Shown in pieces: positions 47,424 through 56,392 of a DNA stretch of 61,701 nucleotides. This DNA is from Pseudomonas sp. M47T1. Its GTDB lineage: Bacteria; Pseudomonadota; Gammaproteobacteria; Pseudomonadales; Pseudomonadaceae. Position 1 is the first letter of the stretch. Each line of letters begins with the position of its first letter. Under the pieces are notes generated by a model. That model saw nothing but the letters and a program-made list of their open reading frames with translations, was not told the DNA's origin and ran no database searches. Location of the stretch: the NCBI RefSeq assembly GCF_000263855.1, contig NZ_AJWX01000034.1, positions 1-61,701 on the forward strand, in the 5' to 3' direction. Position numbers and translations under genes: made by a program.

Positions 47424-49271
47424 ATGAATGCTGTCATCGCTGATCTGATCCTGCACAACGGCCGCCTGCACACCGTGGACCGCGCCAAGCCCACCGCCAG
47501 CGCCGTGGCCATCAAGGACGGCAAGTTTGTGGCGGTAGGCACCGACGCCGAAGCCATGGCCCTGCGCGGCAGCGCCACCCAGGTGATCGACCTGCGTGGC
47601 CGCACGGTCATTCCCGGGCTCAACGACTCGCACCTGCACCTGATCCGCGGTGGCCTGAACTACAACCTGGAACTGCGCTGGGAAGGCGTGCCGTCACTGG
47701 TAGACGCCTTGGCCATGCTTCGCGAGCAGGCGCTGCGCACGCCGTCGCCACAGTGGGTGCGCGTGGTGGGTGGCTGGAACGAGTTCCAGTTCGCCGAAAA
47801 GCGCATGCCCACGATCGAAGAGCTCAACAAGGCCGCGCCCGACACCCCGGTGTTCGTGCTGCACCTCTACGACCGCGCACTGCTCAACCGCGCAGCCTTG
47901 CGTGTGGTGGGCTATGACCGCAACACGCCCAACCCGCCGGGCGGCGAGATTCAGCGTGACGCCCAGGGCAACCCCACGGGCATGTTGATTGCCCGCCCCA
48001 ACGCCATGATCCTGTATTCCACGCTGAGCAAGGGCCCCAAGCTGCCACTGGAATACCAGGTCAACTCGACCCGGCAGTTCATGCGCGAGCTCAACCGCCT
48101 GGGGGTGACCAGCGCCATCGACGCCGGCGGTGGTTTCCAGAATTTCCCCGATGACTACGAGGTGATCAACGAGCTGGCCGCCAAGGACCAGTTGACCGTG
48201 CGCATCGCCTACAACCTATTCACTCAGAAGCCCAAGCAAGAGCTGGCCGACTTCCAGCACTGGACCGCCAGCACCCGCTACGGCCAGGGCAACGATTTCC
48301 TGCGCAACAACGGCGCCGGCGAGATGCTGGTGTTTTCCGCCGCCGACTTCGAGGACTTCCTGGAGCCGCGCCCGGACCTGCCGGCCACCATGGAGCAGGA
48401 ACTGGAGCCAGTGGTACGCCACCTGGTCGAACAGCGCTGGCCGTTCCGCCTGCACGCCACCTATGACGAGTCGATCTCGCGAATGCTTGATGTGTTCGAG
48501 CGAGTGAACCGCGAGATCCCGTTCAACGACCTGCCTTGGTTCTTCGACCATGCCGAGACCATCACCCCAAGGAACATCGAGCGGGTCAAGGCGCTGGGGG
48601 GCGGCATTGCCATTCAGGATCGCATGGCGTTCCAGGGTGAATACTTCGTCGACCGCTACGGCAAGAAGGCCGGCGAGCAGACACCGCCCATCCAGCGCAT
48701 GTTGGCCGAAGGCGTGCCGGTAGGCGCGGGTACCGATGCCACTCGGGTGTCGAGCTACAACCCGTGGACCTCGCTGTACTGGATGGTCAGCGGCAAGACC
48801 GTGGGTGGCCTGGCCTTGTATGAACAGGGCCTGGAGCGCGACACCGCACTTGAGTTGTACACCCACGGCAGTGCCTGGTTTTCATCCGAGCAGGGCAAAA
48901 AAGGGCAGATCAAGGTGGGGCAACTGGCGGACCTGGTGGCGTTGTCGGCGGACTATTTCAGCATCGAGGAAGAGGCCATCAAATGGATCGAGTCGTTGCT
49001 GACCGTGGTGAGTGGCAAGGTGGTGCATGCGGCCGGCGAGTTCGACAGGCTGGCGCCGCCGACGTTGCCGGTCACCCCGAACTGGTCGCCGGTGGCGATC
49101 GTGCCGGGCCATTGGCGGCCGCAGTCGCCGGTATTGCAGCACGTGCATCAGTGCAGCGGCCCGTGCGGCGTGCACGCCCACAGCCACGACCGGGCGCGAC
49201 AGTCGAGCGTGCCGGTCAGTGATTTTCAGGGGTTCTGGGGGGCGTTTGGGTGTTCGTGCTTTGCGTTTTAG
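47424..49271 (+). CDS. Amidohydrolase of the YtcJ-like (amidohydrolase 3) family
   Basis: A 615-residue metal-dependent amidohydrolase. LILHNGRLHTVDRAKPTASAVAIKDGKFVAVG is the start beta-sandwich; GLNDSHLHLIRGG holds the HxH metal pair; RLHATYDESISRML, WFFDHAETI and GAGTDATRVSSYNPW continue the metal and catalytic residues. Relatives include N-substituted formamide deformylases. The C-terminus is odd: about 35 residues rich in His and Cys (HVHQCSGPCGVHAHSHDRA and GCSCFAF), perhaps an extra metal site. Last gene of the LysR-linked operon; a palindromic REP ends it. Confidence 0.85.
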   Translation: MNAVIADLILHNGRLHTVDRAKPTASAVAIKDGKFVAVGTDAEAMALRGSATQVIDLRGRTVIPGLNDSHLHLIRGGLNYNLELRWEGVPSLVDALAMLREQALRTPSPQWVRVVGGWNEFQFAEKRMPTIEELNKAAPDTPVFVLHLYDRALLNRAALRVVGYDRNTPNPPGGEIQRDAQGNPTGMLIARPNAMILYSTLSKGPKLPLEYQVNSTRQFMRELNRLGVTSAIDAGGGFQNFPDDYEVINELAAKDQLTVRIAYNLFTQKPKQELADFQHWTASTRYGQGNDFLRNNGAGEMLVFSAADFEDFLEPRPDLPATMEQELEPVVRHLVEQRWPFRLHATYDESISRMLDVFERVNREIPFNDLPWFFDHAETITPRNIERVKALGGGIAIQDRMAFQGEYFVDRYGKKAGEQTPPIQRMLAEGVPVGAGTDATRVSSYNPWTSLYWMVSGKTVGGLALYEQGLERDTALELYTHGSAWFSSEQGKKGQIKVGQLADLVALSADYFSIEEEAIKWIESLLTVVSGKVVHAAGEFDRLAPPTLPVTPNWSPVAIVPGHWRPQSPVLQHVHQCSGPCGVHAHSHDRARQSSVPVSDFQGFWGAFGCSCFAF

Positions 49272-49283
49272 TTCACAGGGAGC

Positions 49284-49320
49284 CATTTGTGGGAGCGGGC
49301 TCTGCCCGCTCCCACAAATG
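49284..49320. repeat. Perfect 37-base REP palindrome (family B), bidirectional terminator candidate
   Basis: CATTTGTGGGAGCGGGC and its exact reverse complement surround TCT: a 17-base perfect stem. It lies between the convergent amidohydrolase and trmA genes, 12 and 24 bases from their stops, so it is well placed to end or protect both transcripts. Confidence 0.85.
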
Positions 49321-49344
49321 GTTAGCCTGTGAGGTTTGCGTGCC

Positions 49345-50430
49345 TTAGCGGCGAACCAGCAGCACACCCGATTCCATATGATGGGTATACGGAAACTGGT
49401 CAAACAACGCACAACGCTCGATACGGTGGGTGTCGTTCAGTTGCGCGATGTTGGCCGCCAACGTCTCCGGGTTGCACGAGATGTACAGGATATTGTCGAA
49501 GCGCCGCGTCAGCTCGCAGGTGTCCGGGTCCATGCCGGCGCGCGGCGGGTCGACAAACACGCTGCCGAATTCGTAGCTCTTCAGGTCTATGCCCTGCAGG
49601 CGACGGAACGGCCGTACTTCGTTCAACGCTTCGGTCAGCTCCTCGGCGCTCAGGCGCACCAGGGTGACGTTATCCACAGCGTTGTCGGCCAGGTTGTTCA
49701 GGGCAGCGTACACCGAGGTCTTGCTGATCTCGGTGGCCAGCACCTTGCGCACCCGGGTGGCCAGGGGCAGGGTGAAGTTGCCGTTGCCGCAGTACAGCTC
49801 CAGCAAATCGTCCTGGCGCTCGCCCAAGGCTTCATATGCCCAGTTGAGCATCTTCTGGTTCACCGTGCCATTGGGCTGGGTGAACGCGCCTTCAGGCTGT
49901 TGATAACTGAACACGCGGCCCGCCACTTCCAGCTTTTCCACGGCGAAGTCGCGGCCAATCACCACACGCTTGCCCTTGGAGCGGCCGATCAGGCTGATGT
50001 TCAGCTCGGCAGCCAATTGCTCGGCCGCCACCTGCCAGTGCTCATCCAGCGGGCGGTGGTAGCACAGGGTAACCATGGCGTCGCCGGCCAGGGTGGTGAG
50101 GAACTCCACCTGGAACAGCTTGTTGCTCAGCGCCGCGTTGCCTTGCCAGGCCGCTTTCAGCTTGGGCATCAGTTCGTTGATGCGCAGGCTGGCAATGGGG
50201 AACTCCTCGATGAGGATGGCCTGGTGCTTCTCGCCCGGGGCAAACATGGCGTAGTGGCGCTGGCCGTCTTCGCGCCACAGGCGGAATTCGGCGCGCAGGC
50301 GGTAGTGCTCGCGCGGCGAGTCGAACACCGCCGGTTCCGGGGCATCGAACGGCGCCAGCAATTCACGCAGGCGCGCGGTTTTCTCGTCCAGTTGGCGGCT
50401 GTAGTCCGCCGGGTTCACTACCGTAGTCAT
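49345..50430 (-). CDS. trmA: tRNA (uracil-54-C5)-methyltransferase
   Basis: A 361-residue methyltransferase that makes ribothymidine 54 in the T-loop of tRNAs. Seen: the N-terminal FDSPREHYRLRAEFRLWREDG, the SAM-binding LLELYCGNGNFTLPLA, VFVDPPRAGMDPDT, the catalytic Cys in ILYISCNPETL, and the terminal FDQFPYTHHMESGVLLVRR typical of TrmA. No [4Fe-4S] cysteines of RumA are present. Its start overlaps the stop of the purine permease gene by four bases. Confidence 0.96.
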   Translation of the reverse strand: MTTVVNPADYSRQLDEKTARLRELLAPFDAPEPAVFDSPREHYRLRAEFRLWREDGQRHYAMFAPGEKHQAILIEEFPIASLRINELMPKLKAAWQGNAALSNKLFQVEFLTTLAGDAMVTLCYHRPLDEHWQVAAEQLAAELNISLIGRSKGKRVVIGRDFAVEKLEVAGRVFSYQQPEGAFTQPNGTVNQKMLNWAYEALGERQDDLLELYCGNGNFTLPLATRVRKVLATEISKTSVYAALNNLADNAVDNVTLVRLSAEELTEALNEVRPFRRLQGIDLKSYEFGSVFVDPPRAGMDPDTCELTRRFDNILYISCNPETLAANIAQLNDTHRIERCALFDQFPYTHHMESGVLLVRR

Positions 50431-51722
50431 GCGTTGAACCAGCCCAGCTTGATGACGAACAGAATCGACAGAATGATCAGCGCCGGGTTCAGGTCACGGG
50501 TACGGCCCGACAGCAGCTTGATCAGTGTCCAGGAAATGAAGCCGAAGGCAATGCCGTTGGCGATCGAGTAGGTGAACGGCATCGCCAGGGCGGTGACCAC
50601 CACCGGCGCGGCTTCGGTAATGTCATCCCAGTTGATTTCTGCCAGGCCCGACATCATCAGCACAGCCACGAACAGCAGCGCCGGGGCGGTGGCGAACGCA
50701 GGCACGCTGCCGGCCAGCGGGGCGAAGAACAGCGCCAGGATGAACAGGATGGCCACCACGATGGCGGTCAGGCCGGTACGGCCACCGGCGCTCACGCCTG
50801 CCGCCGACTCGATGTAGCTGGTGGTGGTGGAGGTACCCAGCAGGGACCCAGCCATGGCGGCGGTGCTGTCGGCGATCAGCGCGCGGCCCATTTTCGGCAT
50901 GTGGCCGTCCTTGCCCATCAGGCCGGCACGCTTGGCCACGCCGATCAGGGTGCCGGAGTTGTCGAACAGGTCAACGAACAGGAAGGCGAAGATCACGCTC
51001 ACCAGGCCCACGTTCAGCGCGCCCTTGATGTCCAGCTGCAGGAAGGTCGGGGCCAGCGAAGGTGGCATCGAGACCACGCCGCCGAACGGGCTGAAGTGCA
51101 TGACGATGGAGACGATGGTCACCGCCAGGATACCGATCAGCACCGCGCCGCGCACTTTCAGGGCTTCCAGGGCCACGATCAGTACGAAGCCCAGGGTGGC
51201 CAGGATAGGTGCAGGCTGCTTCAGGTCGCCCAGGCCCACCAAAGTGGCCGGGTTGCCCACCACGATGCCGGCGTTGTGCAGCGCAATCAGCGCCAGGAAC
51301 AGGCCGATACCGGCGGCAATGGCCGAACGCAGGGGCAGGGGGATGCTGTTGACGATCCATTCGCGGATGCGAAAGATCGACAGCAGGAAGAACAGCACCG
51401 CCGAGATGAACACCGAACCCAGCGCCGTCTGCCAGGTGTAACCCATGTGCAGGACCACGGTGTAGGTGAAGAAGGCGTTCAGGCCCATGCCCGGCGCCAG
51501 GGCGATCGGGTAGTTGGCGATCAGGCCCATCACCGTCGAGCCAATGGCGGCTGCCAGGCAGGTGGCGACGAACACTGCGCCCTTGTCCATGCCTGTCTCG
51601 CCGAGAATGCTCGGGTTGACGAACAGGATGTAGGCCATGGCCAGGAATGTGGTGATGCCCGCCAGTATCTCGGTACGCACGTTGGTGTTGTGTGCTTTGA
51701 GTTGAAACAGCCTTTCCAGCAT
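50427..51722 (-). CDS. NCS2 nucleobase permease, guanine/hypoxanthine (AzgA-like)
   Basis: A 431-residue polytopic protein. LERLFQLKAHNTNVRTEILAGITTFLAMAYILFVNPSIL is the standard opening of the AzgA-type branch; ALAPGMGLNAFFTYTV, FVDLFDNSGTLIGVAKRAGL and TTSYIESAAGVSAGGRTGLTA are its signatures. It imports guanine, hypoxanthine or adenine with protons at the inner membrane. The ATG at 51722 is chosen; a longer frame is not supported. Upstream of trmA in one operon. Confidence 0.9.
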   Translation of the reverse strand: MLERLFQLKAHNTNVRTEILAGITTFLAMAYILFVNPSILGETGMDKGAVFVATCLAAAIGSTVMGLIANYPIALAPGMGLNAFFTYTVVLHMGYTWQTALGSVFISAVLFFLLSIFRIREWIVNSIPLPLRSAIAAGIGLFLALIALHNAGIVVGNPATLVGLGDLKQPAPILATLGFVLIVALEALKVRGAVLIGILAVTIVSIVMHFSPFGGVVSMPPSLAPTFLQLDIKGALNVGLVSVIFAFLFVDLFDNSGTLIGVAKRAGLMGKDGHMPKMGRALIADSTAAMAGSLLGTSTTTSYIESAAGVSAGGRTGLTAIVVAILFILALFFAPLAGSVPAFATAPALLFVAVLMMSGLAEINWDDITEAAPVVVTALAMPFTYSIANGIAFGFISWTLIKLLSGRTRDLNPALIILSILFVIKLGWFNA

Positions 51723-51851
51723 GCCTGCTCCCCGTGGCGCGCCCCGGCGCCGTGAATGAATTGACCCCTCAAGCAAAGCACAAGCTCGCCGAGGGGCCGA
51801 AAAAAGCCGCGCATCATACCAGCATGCTTGCGATTTGTGCCCATACCGTCC

Positions 51852-51921
51852 CGTAGCCGCCGCCAAGCTGCGTCCGGTCGTTACGCGATGCCTGGCGACG
51901 CGGCCTGGTGGCTGCCGCTAC
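51852..51921. repeat. Palindromic intergenic repeat, family A, overlapping an MFS 3' end
   Basis: CGTAGCCGCCGCCAAGCTGC and GGCCTGGTGGCTGCCGCTAC are the imperfect arms. The closing arm includes the last codon of the MFS gene on the minus strand (stop at 51918-51920), so the repeat marks the end of that gene. Confidence 0.65.
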
Positions 51922-53150
51922 ACAGACGCGCCGCGTGAGTGCATAGAGTCGCGTTTGGCCAGGCTTGGGAACAGTTTGATCCAGGTACCGGTCACCACCA
52001 GGGTGCCCACGCCGCCCAGGACCACCGCCGGCACGGTGCCGAACCAGTGCGCCGTCAGGCCCGACTCGAATTCGCCCAGCTGGTTGGAGGCGCCAATGAA
52101 CAGTCCGTTGACCGCGCTGACCCGGCCGCGCATCTCGTCCGGGGTTTCCAACTGCACGAACGCGCCGCGAATGACCATGCTGATCATGTCCGCCGCGCCC
52201 AGCACCGCCAGGGTCGCCAGCGAGAACCAGAACGAGGTCGACAGGCCGAACGCAATGGTGGCCACGCCAAACACGCCCACGCCTGCGAACATGGTGCGGC
52301 CCACCTTGCGCTCGATGGGGAAACGCGACAGCCAGAACGACATCAGCAGCGCGCCCACCGCCGGCGCCGAACGCAGCAGGCCCAGGCCCCAGGGGCCGGT
52401 CAGCAGGATGTCGCGGGCAAACACCGGCAACAGCGCCGTGGCACCGCCCAGCAGCACGGCAAACAGGTCCAGGGAGATGGCGCCGAGGATGTCCGGGCGG
52501 CTGCGGATAAAGTTGATGCCCGCCAGCAATGACTGCAGGGTGGCTTTGCCTTTGTTCAGCGGGGTCTGGCGCGCGGGCAGGCTGAGCATCAGCGACAGCG
52601 CCAACACATAGAGCACCACCGTGGGGCCATACACCCACACGCTGCCGAATGCATATAGAAAGCCGCCCAAGGCCGGGGCGACGATGGTGGCGGTTTGCAT
52701 GGCCGAGGCCGAGGCGGCCACGGCGCGGGGAAACAGCTGGGTAGGCACGATATTGGGCAGCAGGGCCTGGGTGGTGGGCATTTCGAAGGCCCGCGCACTA
52801 CCCAGCAGGAAGGCCAGCACAAAGATCATGTCGCGACTGACGTTGTCCGTGCTGCTGCCGATCACCAGCGCCAGGGCCACCAGCGCTTGAGCGGTCTGGC
52901 ACAGTGCGGCCACCTTGCGGCGGTCATAGCGGTCGGCCACATGGCCGGTGTGCAGCATGAACAGCACCCGCGGGGTGAACTCCACCAGGCCCACCAGGCC
53001 CAGGTCCAGTACGCTCCCGGTCAATTGGTAAAGGTGCCAGCCAATGGCCACGGTCAGCATCTGGAAGCCGCTGGCGGTGCATACGCGCGCCAGCCAGAAA
53101 GCCATGAAAGGTCGGTGACGACGCAACAGCAGCACAGCGGAACTGGACAT
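51918..53150 (-). CDS. MFS exporter (EntS-like, DUF894 group)
   Basis: A 410-residue 12-helix major facilitator. VLLLRRHRPFMAFWLARVCTASGFQMLTVAIGWHLYQLTGSVLDLGLVGLVEFTPRVLF is the opening of the EntS/MFS_3 group, then GHVADRYDRRKVA (the conserved loop) and LGSARAFEMPTTQALLPNIV. Relatives export siderophores or drugs; no siderophore genes adjoin, so cargo is unknown. The ATG at 53150 matches the family start. Divergent from cioA with a 383-base gap. Confidence 0.85.
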   Translation of the reverse strand: MSSSAVLLLRRHRPFMAFWLARVCTASGFQMLTVAIGWHLYQLTGSVLDLGLVGLVEFTPRVLFMLHTGHVADRYDRRKVAALCQTAQALVALALVIGSSTDNVSRDMIFVLAFLLGSARAFEMPTTQALLPNIVPTQLFPRAVAASASAMQTATIVAPALGGFLYAFGSVWVYGPTVVLYVLALSLMLSLPARQTPLNKGKATLQSLLAGINFIRSRPDILGAISLDLFAVLLGGATALLPVFARDILLTGPWGLGLLRSAPAVGALLMSFWLSRFPIERKVGRTMFAGVGVFGVATIAFGLSTSFWFSLATLAVLGAADMISMVIRGAFVQLETPDEMRGRVSAVNGLFIGASNQLGEFESGLTAHWFGTVPAVVLGGVGTLVVTGTWIKLFPSLAKRDSMHSRGASV

Positions 53151-53364
53151 GGGGCAGGGCGACCTCGCGAGCGGAAGGCGCGAGATTATCATTACTTTGT
53201 AACGGCGGGTTACGCAAATGCAGGTCGACGCTGATCGCCGATATTCTCCTGCGCGATCCCCGAAATTGCCTGCGACCCCTGCTGTAGCCGGGTGAGGCAA
53301 CGTGCCGCGTGACAATAGACCACGCGGTTGTGTGCGCAGATTGGGTCTACTCTTTCAGGAATCC

Positions 53365-53378
53365 TTGATCCACGTCAA
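53365..53378 (+). promoter_or_regulatory. FNR/ANR box TTGATCCACGTCAA before cioA
   Basis: TTGAT-N4-GTCAA is one base from the FNR/ANR consensus TTGAT-N4-ATCAA. It lies 155 bases before cioA. In Pseudomonas the anaerobic regulator ANR represses cioAB when oxygen is low. The rest of 53151-53533 has no other recognised feature. Confidence 0.7.
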
Positions 53379-53533
53379 AACGCTTTTCCACGGCAGGGTT
53401 TACCGAACGTGGGTCATTGGTGCACTTCAACACTTTTTCGCGTGCTGCACTCATTAACCGTGAGGGGCGTAGCGCGGGTTGGCGGGGCTTTCCCCCGGCA
53501 TACGCAGATGAATCATCTGATAGAGGAAACCAT

Positions 53534-54973
53534 ATGTTCGGCTTAGAGGCTCTAGATCTCGCCCGAATGCAGTTCGCGTTTACGGTATCGTTTCACATCC
53601 TGTTCCCTGCCATTACCATCGGCCTGGCCAGTTTCCTGGCAGTGCTCGAAGGCCTGTGGCTGAAGACCAAGGACGATACCTACCGCGACCTGTACCATTT
53701 CTGGTCGAAAATTTTCGCCGTCAACTTCGGCATGGGCGTGGTCTCGGGCCTGGTCATGGCGTATGAGTTCGGCACCAACTGGAGCCGTTTCTCGGACTTC
53801 GCCGGGGCGGTCAACGGGCCGTTGCTGACGTATGAAGTATTGACGGCGTTCTTCCTCGAAGCCGGTTTCCTCGGTGTCATGCTGTTCGGCTGGAACCGCG
53901 TGGGCCGTGGCCTGCACTACTTCTCCACCGTGATGGTGGCCGTGGGTACGCTGATTTCCACCTTCTGGATCCTGGCGTCCAATAGCTGGATGCAGACCCC
54001 GCAGGGCTACGAGATTGTCGACGGTCGCGTGATTCCGGTGGACTGGCTGGCGGTGATCTTCAACCCGTCGTTCCCGTTCCGCCTCGCGCACATGGCCATT
54101 GCCGCCTTCGTCGCCACTGCGTTCTTCGTTGGCGCCTCGGCTGCCTGGCACTTGCTGCGTGGCCGCGACAACGCGGCCATCCGCAAGATGTTCTCCATGG
54201 CCATGTGGATGGCACTGATCGTCGCGCCTATCCAGGCCGTCGTTGGTGACGCCCACGGTTTGAATACCCTGGAACACCAGCCGGCGAAAATCGCTGCCAT
54301 CGAAGGTCACTGGGAAAACGTTGGCAACGAGCCGACCCCGCTGATCCTGTTCGGCATCCCGGACATGAAGGAAGAGAAGACCAAGTACGCCATTGAAGTG
54401 CCGTACCTGGGCAGCCTGATCCTGACCCACAGCCTGGACAAGCAGATCCCGGCCCTGAAGTCGTTCCCGCCTGAAGACCGTCCCAACTCGCTCATCGTGT
54501 TCTGGTCGTTCCGCGTCATGGCTGGCCTGGGCATGCTGATGATCTTCGTCGGCCTGTGGAGCGCGTGGCTGCGCTGGCGCGGTGGCCTGTACACCAACCG
54601 CCTGTTCCTGACCCTGGCCATGTGCATGGGCCCGGCTGGCCTGATCGCCATGCTGGCGGGCTGGTTCACCACCGAGATCGGCCGTCAGCCGTGGGTGGTG
54701 TATGGCTTGTTGCGCACTGCCAATGCCGTGTCCAACCACAGCGTCACGCAGATGAGCATTACCCTGGTGTTGTTCGTGGTGGTGTACTTCTCGCTGTTCG
54801 GTACCGGTTTCGGCTACATGATGCGCCTGGTGCGCAAAGGGCCTAAAACCCACGAAGGTGACGCTCCATCCCACGGTGGCCCTGGCCAGCAACGTACGCC
54901 TGCCCGTCCTCTCTCCGCCGCCCACGAAGGCAGCGAAGAAGGCACCGTCGACAGCCTGAGCAAGGGGAACTGA
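53534..54973 (+). CDS. cioA: Cyanide-insensitive (bd-type) quinol oxidase, subunit I
   Basis: A 479-residue membrane protein of the cytochrome bd family. Heme ligands are in FTVSFHILFPAIT (His near 19), FRLAHMAIAAF and the VNGPLLTYEV region; GVVSGLVMAYEFGTNW is characteristic. The Q-loop (about 250-320) is short, as in the CIO type rather than E. coli CydA. It oxidises ubiquinol, reduces oxygen to water and tolerates cyanide. ATG at 53534 is preceded by GAGGAA; a longer frame is not supported. Operon with cioB and a small DUF2474 gene. Confidence 0.94.
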   Translation: MFGLEALDLARMQFAFTVSFHILFPAITIGLASFLAVLEGLWLKTKDDTYRDLYHFWSKIFAVNFGMGVVSGLVMAYEFGTNWSRFSDFAGAVNGPLLTYEVLTAFFLEAGFLGVMLFGWNRVGRGLHYFSTVMVAVGTLISTFWILASNSWMQTPQGYEIVDGRVIPVDWLAVIFNPSFPFRLAHMAIAAFVATAFFVGASAAWHLLRGRDNAAIRKMFSMAMWMALIVAPIQAVVGDAHGLNTLEHQPAKIAAIEGHWENVGNEPTPLILFGIPDMKEEKTKYAIEVPYLGSLILTHSLDKQIPALKSFPPEDRPNSLIVFWSFRVMAGLGMLMIFVGLWSAWLRWRGGLYTNRLFLTLAMCMGPAGLIAMLAGWFTTEIGRQPWVVYGLLRTANAVSNHSVTQMSITLVLFVVVYFSLFGTGFGYMMRLVRKGPKTHEGDAPSHGGPGQQRTPARPLSAAHEGSEEGTVDSLSKGN

Positions 54974-54976
54974 GTC

Positions 54977-55984
54977 ATGGGTATCGATCTTCCACTGATC
55001 TGGGCCGTGATCATTATCTTCGGCGTCATGATGTACGTGATCATGGACGGCTTCGACCTGGGTATCGGGATTCTTTTCCCGTTCATCAAGGGCGAGTCGG
55101 ACCGTGATGTAATGATGAACACCGTCGCCCCGGTATGGGACGGCAACGAAACCTGGCTGGTACTGGGCGGCGCGGCTTTGTTCGGCGCCTTCCCGCTGGC
55201 CTACTCGGTGGTGCTGGAAGCGCTGTACCTGCCACTGATCCTGATGCTCATCGGCCTGATCTTTCGCGGTGTGGCGTTCGAGTTCCGTTTCAAGGCTCGC
55301 CCGGAAAAGCGTCACATCTGGGACAAGGCCTTCATCGGCGGCTCGCTGCTGGCCACCTTCTCCCAAGGCGTGGCCTTGGGCGCGTACATCGACGGTATCC
55401 CGGTGGTCAACCGGGCCTATGCCGGCGGTGGCCTGGACTGGCTGTCACCGTTCACCGTGTTCTGCGGCCTGGCCCTGATCGCGGCTTACGCACTGCTGGG
55501 TTGCACCTGGCTGATCATGAAGACCGAAGGCAGCCTGCAGGAGGCCATGCACAAGCTGGCCAAGCCGCTGGCCCTGGTGCTGTTGCTGGTTACCGGTATC
55601 GTCAGTATCTGGACCCCGCTGACCCACGCCGACATCGCCACCCGTTGGTTCAGCATGCCTAACCTGGTGTGGTTCATGCCGGTGCCGTTGCTGGTGCTGC
55701 TGTCGGTGTACGCGCTGCTCAAGTCAGTATCGCAACGCGCTCACTACATGCCGTTCATCATGACCCTGATCCTGATCTTCCTGGGCTACAGCGGCCTGGG
55801 CATTAGCTTGTGGCCGAACATCATCCCTCCGGCCGTATCGATCTGGGACGCAGCTTCGCCGCCGCAAAGCCAGGGGTTCATCCTGGTGGGCACGCTGTTC
55901 ATCATCCCGTTCATCCTGGTGTACACCTTCTGGAGCTACTACGTATTCCGCGGCAAGGTGACCCATGAGGATGGCTACCACTGA
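54977..55984 (+). CDS. cioB: Cyanide-insensitive (bd-type) quinol oxidase, subunit II
   Basis: A 335-residue CydB/CioB protein with about eight to nine membrane helices. LIWAVIIIFGVMMYVIMDGFDLGIGILFPF is the diagnostic opening, followed by WDGNETWLVLGGAALFGAFPLAYS. It forms the heterodimer with CioA. It begins three bases after the cioA stop codon. Confidence 0.95.
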   Translation: MGIDLPLIWAVIIIFGVMMYVIMDGFDLGIGILFPFIKGESDRDVMMNTVAPVWDGNETWLVLGGAALFGAFPLAYSVVLEALYLPLILMLIGLIFRGVAFEFRFKARPEKRHIWDKAFIGGSLLATFSQGVALGAYIDGIPVVNRAYAGGGLDWLSPFTVFCGLALIAAYALLGCTWLIMKTEGSLQEAMHKLAKPLALVLLLVTGIVSIWTPLTHADIATRWFSMPNLVWFMPVPLLVLLSVYALLKSVSQRAHYMPFIMTLILIFLGYSGLGISLWPNIIPPAVSIWDAASPPQSQGFILVGTLFIIPFILVYTFWSYYVFRGKVTHEDGYH

Positions 55985-56008
55985 CAGTGCTGTGTAACGG
56001 CAACTGTC

Positions 56009-56096
56009 TGTGGAGCGGGTTCTACCCGCGAAAAACGCAACGCGGTGTTTCAGGTAGTACGCGGTGTTCTTTTCGCGGGTAGAACCCGCTCCTACG
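56009..56096. repeat. REP pair, family B, inside the cio operon
   Basis: TGTGGAGCGGGTTCTACCCGCG and CGCGGGTAGAACCCGCTCCTAC are inverted copies around a 40-base centre. It lies between cioB and the small DUF2474 gene, so the small gene may be expressed less or differently from cioAB. Confidence 0.85.
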
Positions 56097-56137
56097 GGAG
56101 CCGTTACGGGTTTCAGCGATCTTTGGAGGAAGTTTGC

Positions 56138-56299
56138 ATGAGCATCAAGGAACACGAACCCGACCCGGCCGCCAACACCCCCTGGTGGAAGCGCGTGGGT
56201 TGGTTGCTGGTGATCTGGGCTGGCAGCATCGTGGCCCTGGGCATCGTCGCTGAACTGCTGCGCATGTTCATGACCGCTGCGGGCATGAAGTCGCATTGA
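56138..56299 (+). CDS. Small single-helix protein, DUF2474 family, associated with cio oxidase
   Basis: A 53-residue protein with a polar N-terminus (EHEPDPAANTPWWKRVGW) and one membrane helix (LLVIWAGSIVALGIVAELL). DUF2474 proteins regularly follow cioB and are analogous in size and place to CydX, the third subunit of E. coli cytochrome bd. TTTGGAGGAAG gives a strong ribosome site before ATG 56138. Confidence 0.85.
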   Translation: MSIKEHEPDPAANTPWWKRVGWLLVIWAGSIVALGIVAELLRMFMTAAGMKSH

Positions 56300-56349
56300 A
56301 ACACCCGTCTCATCCCATCCGCTGTTTAGCACAGGCAGCGGTTTTATAG

Positions 56350-56370
56350 CCCTCTTCGGAGGGTTTTTTT
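56350..56370 (+). terminator. Rho-independent terminator after the cio operon
   Basis: CCCTC-TTCG-GAGGG followed by seven T. A second inverted repeat (CCGCTG ... CAGCGG) lies just before. It faces the convergent rlmG gene, whose stop is 23 bases further. Confidence 0.88.
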
Positions 56371-56392
56371 CGTCTGGGATTTGTCGTCGCCG

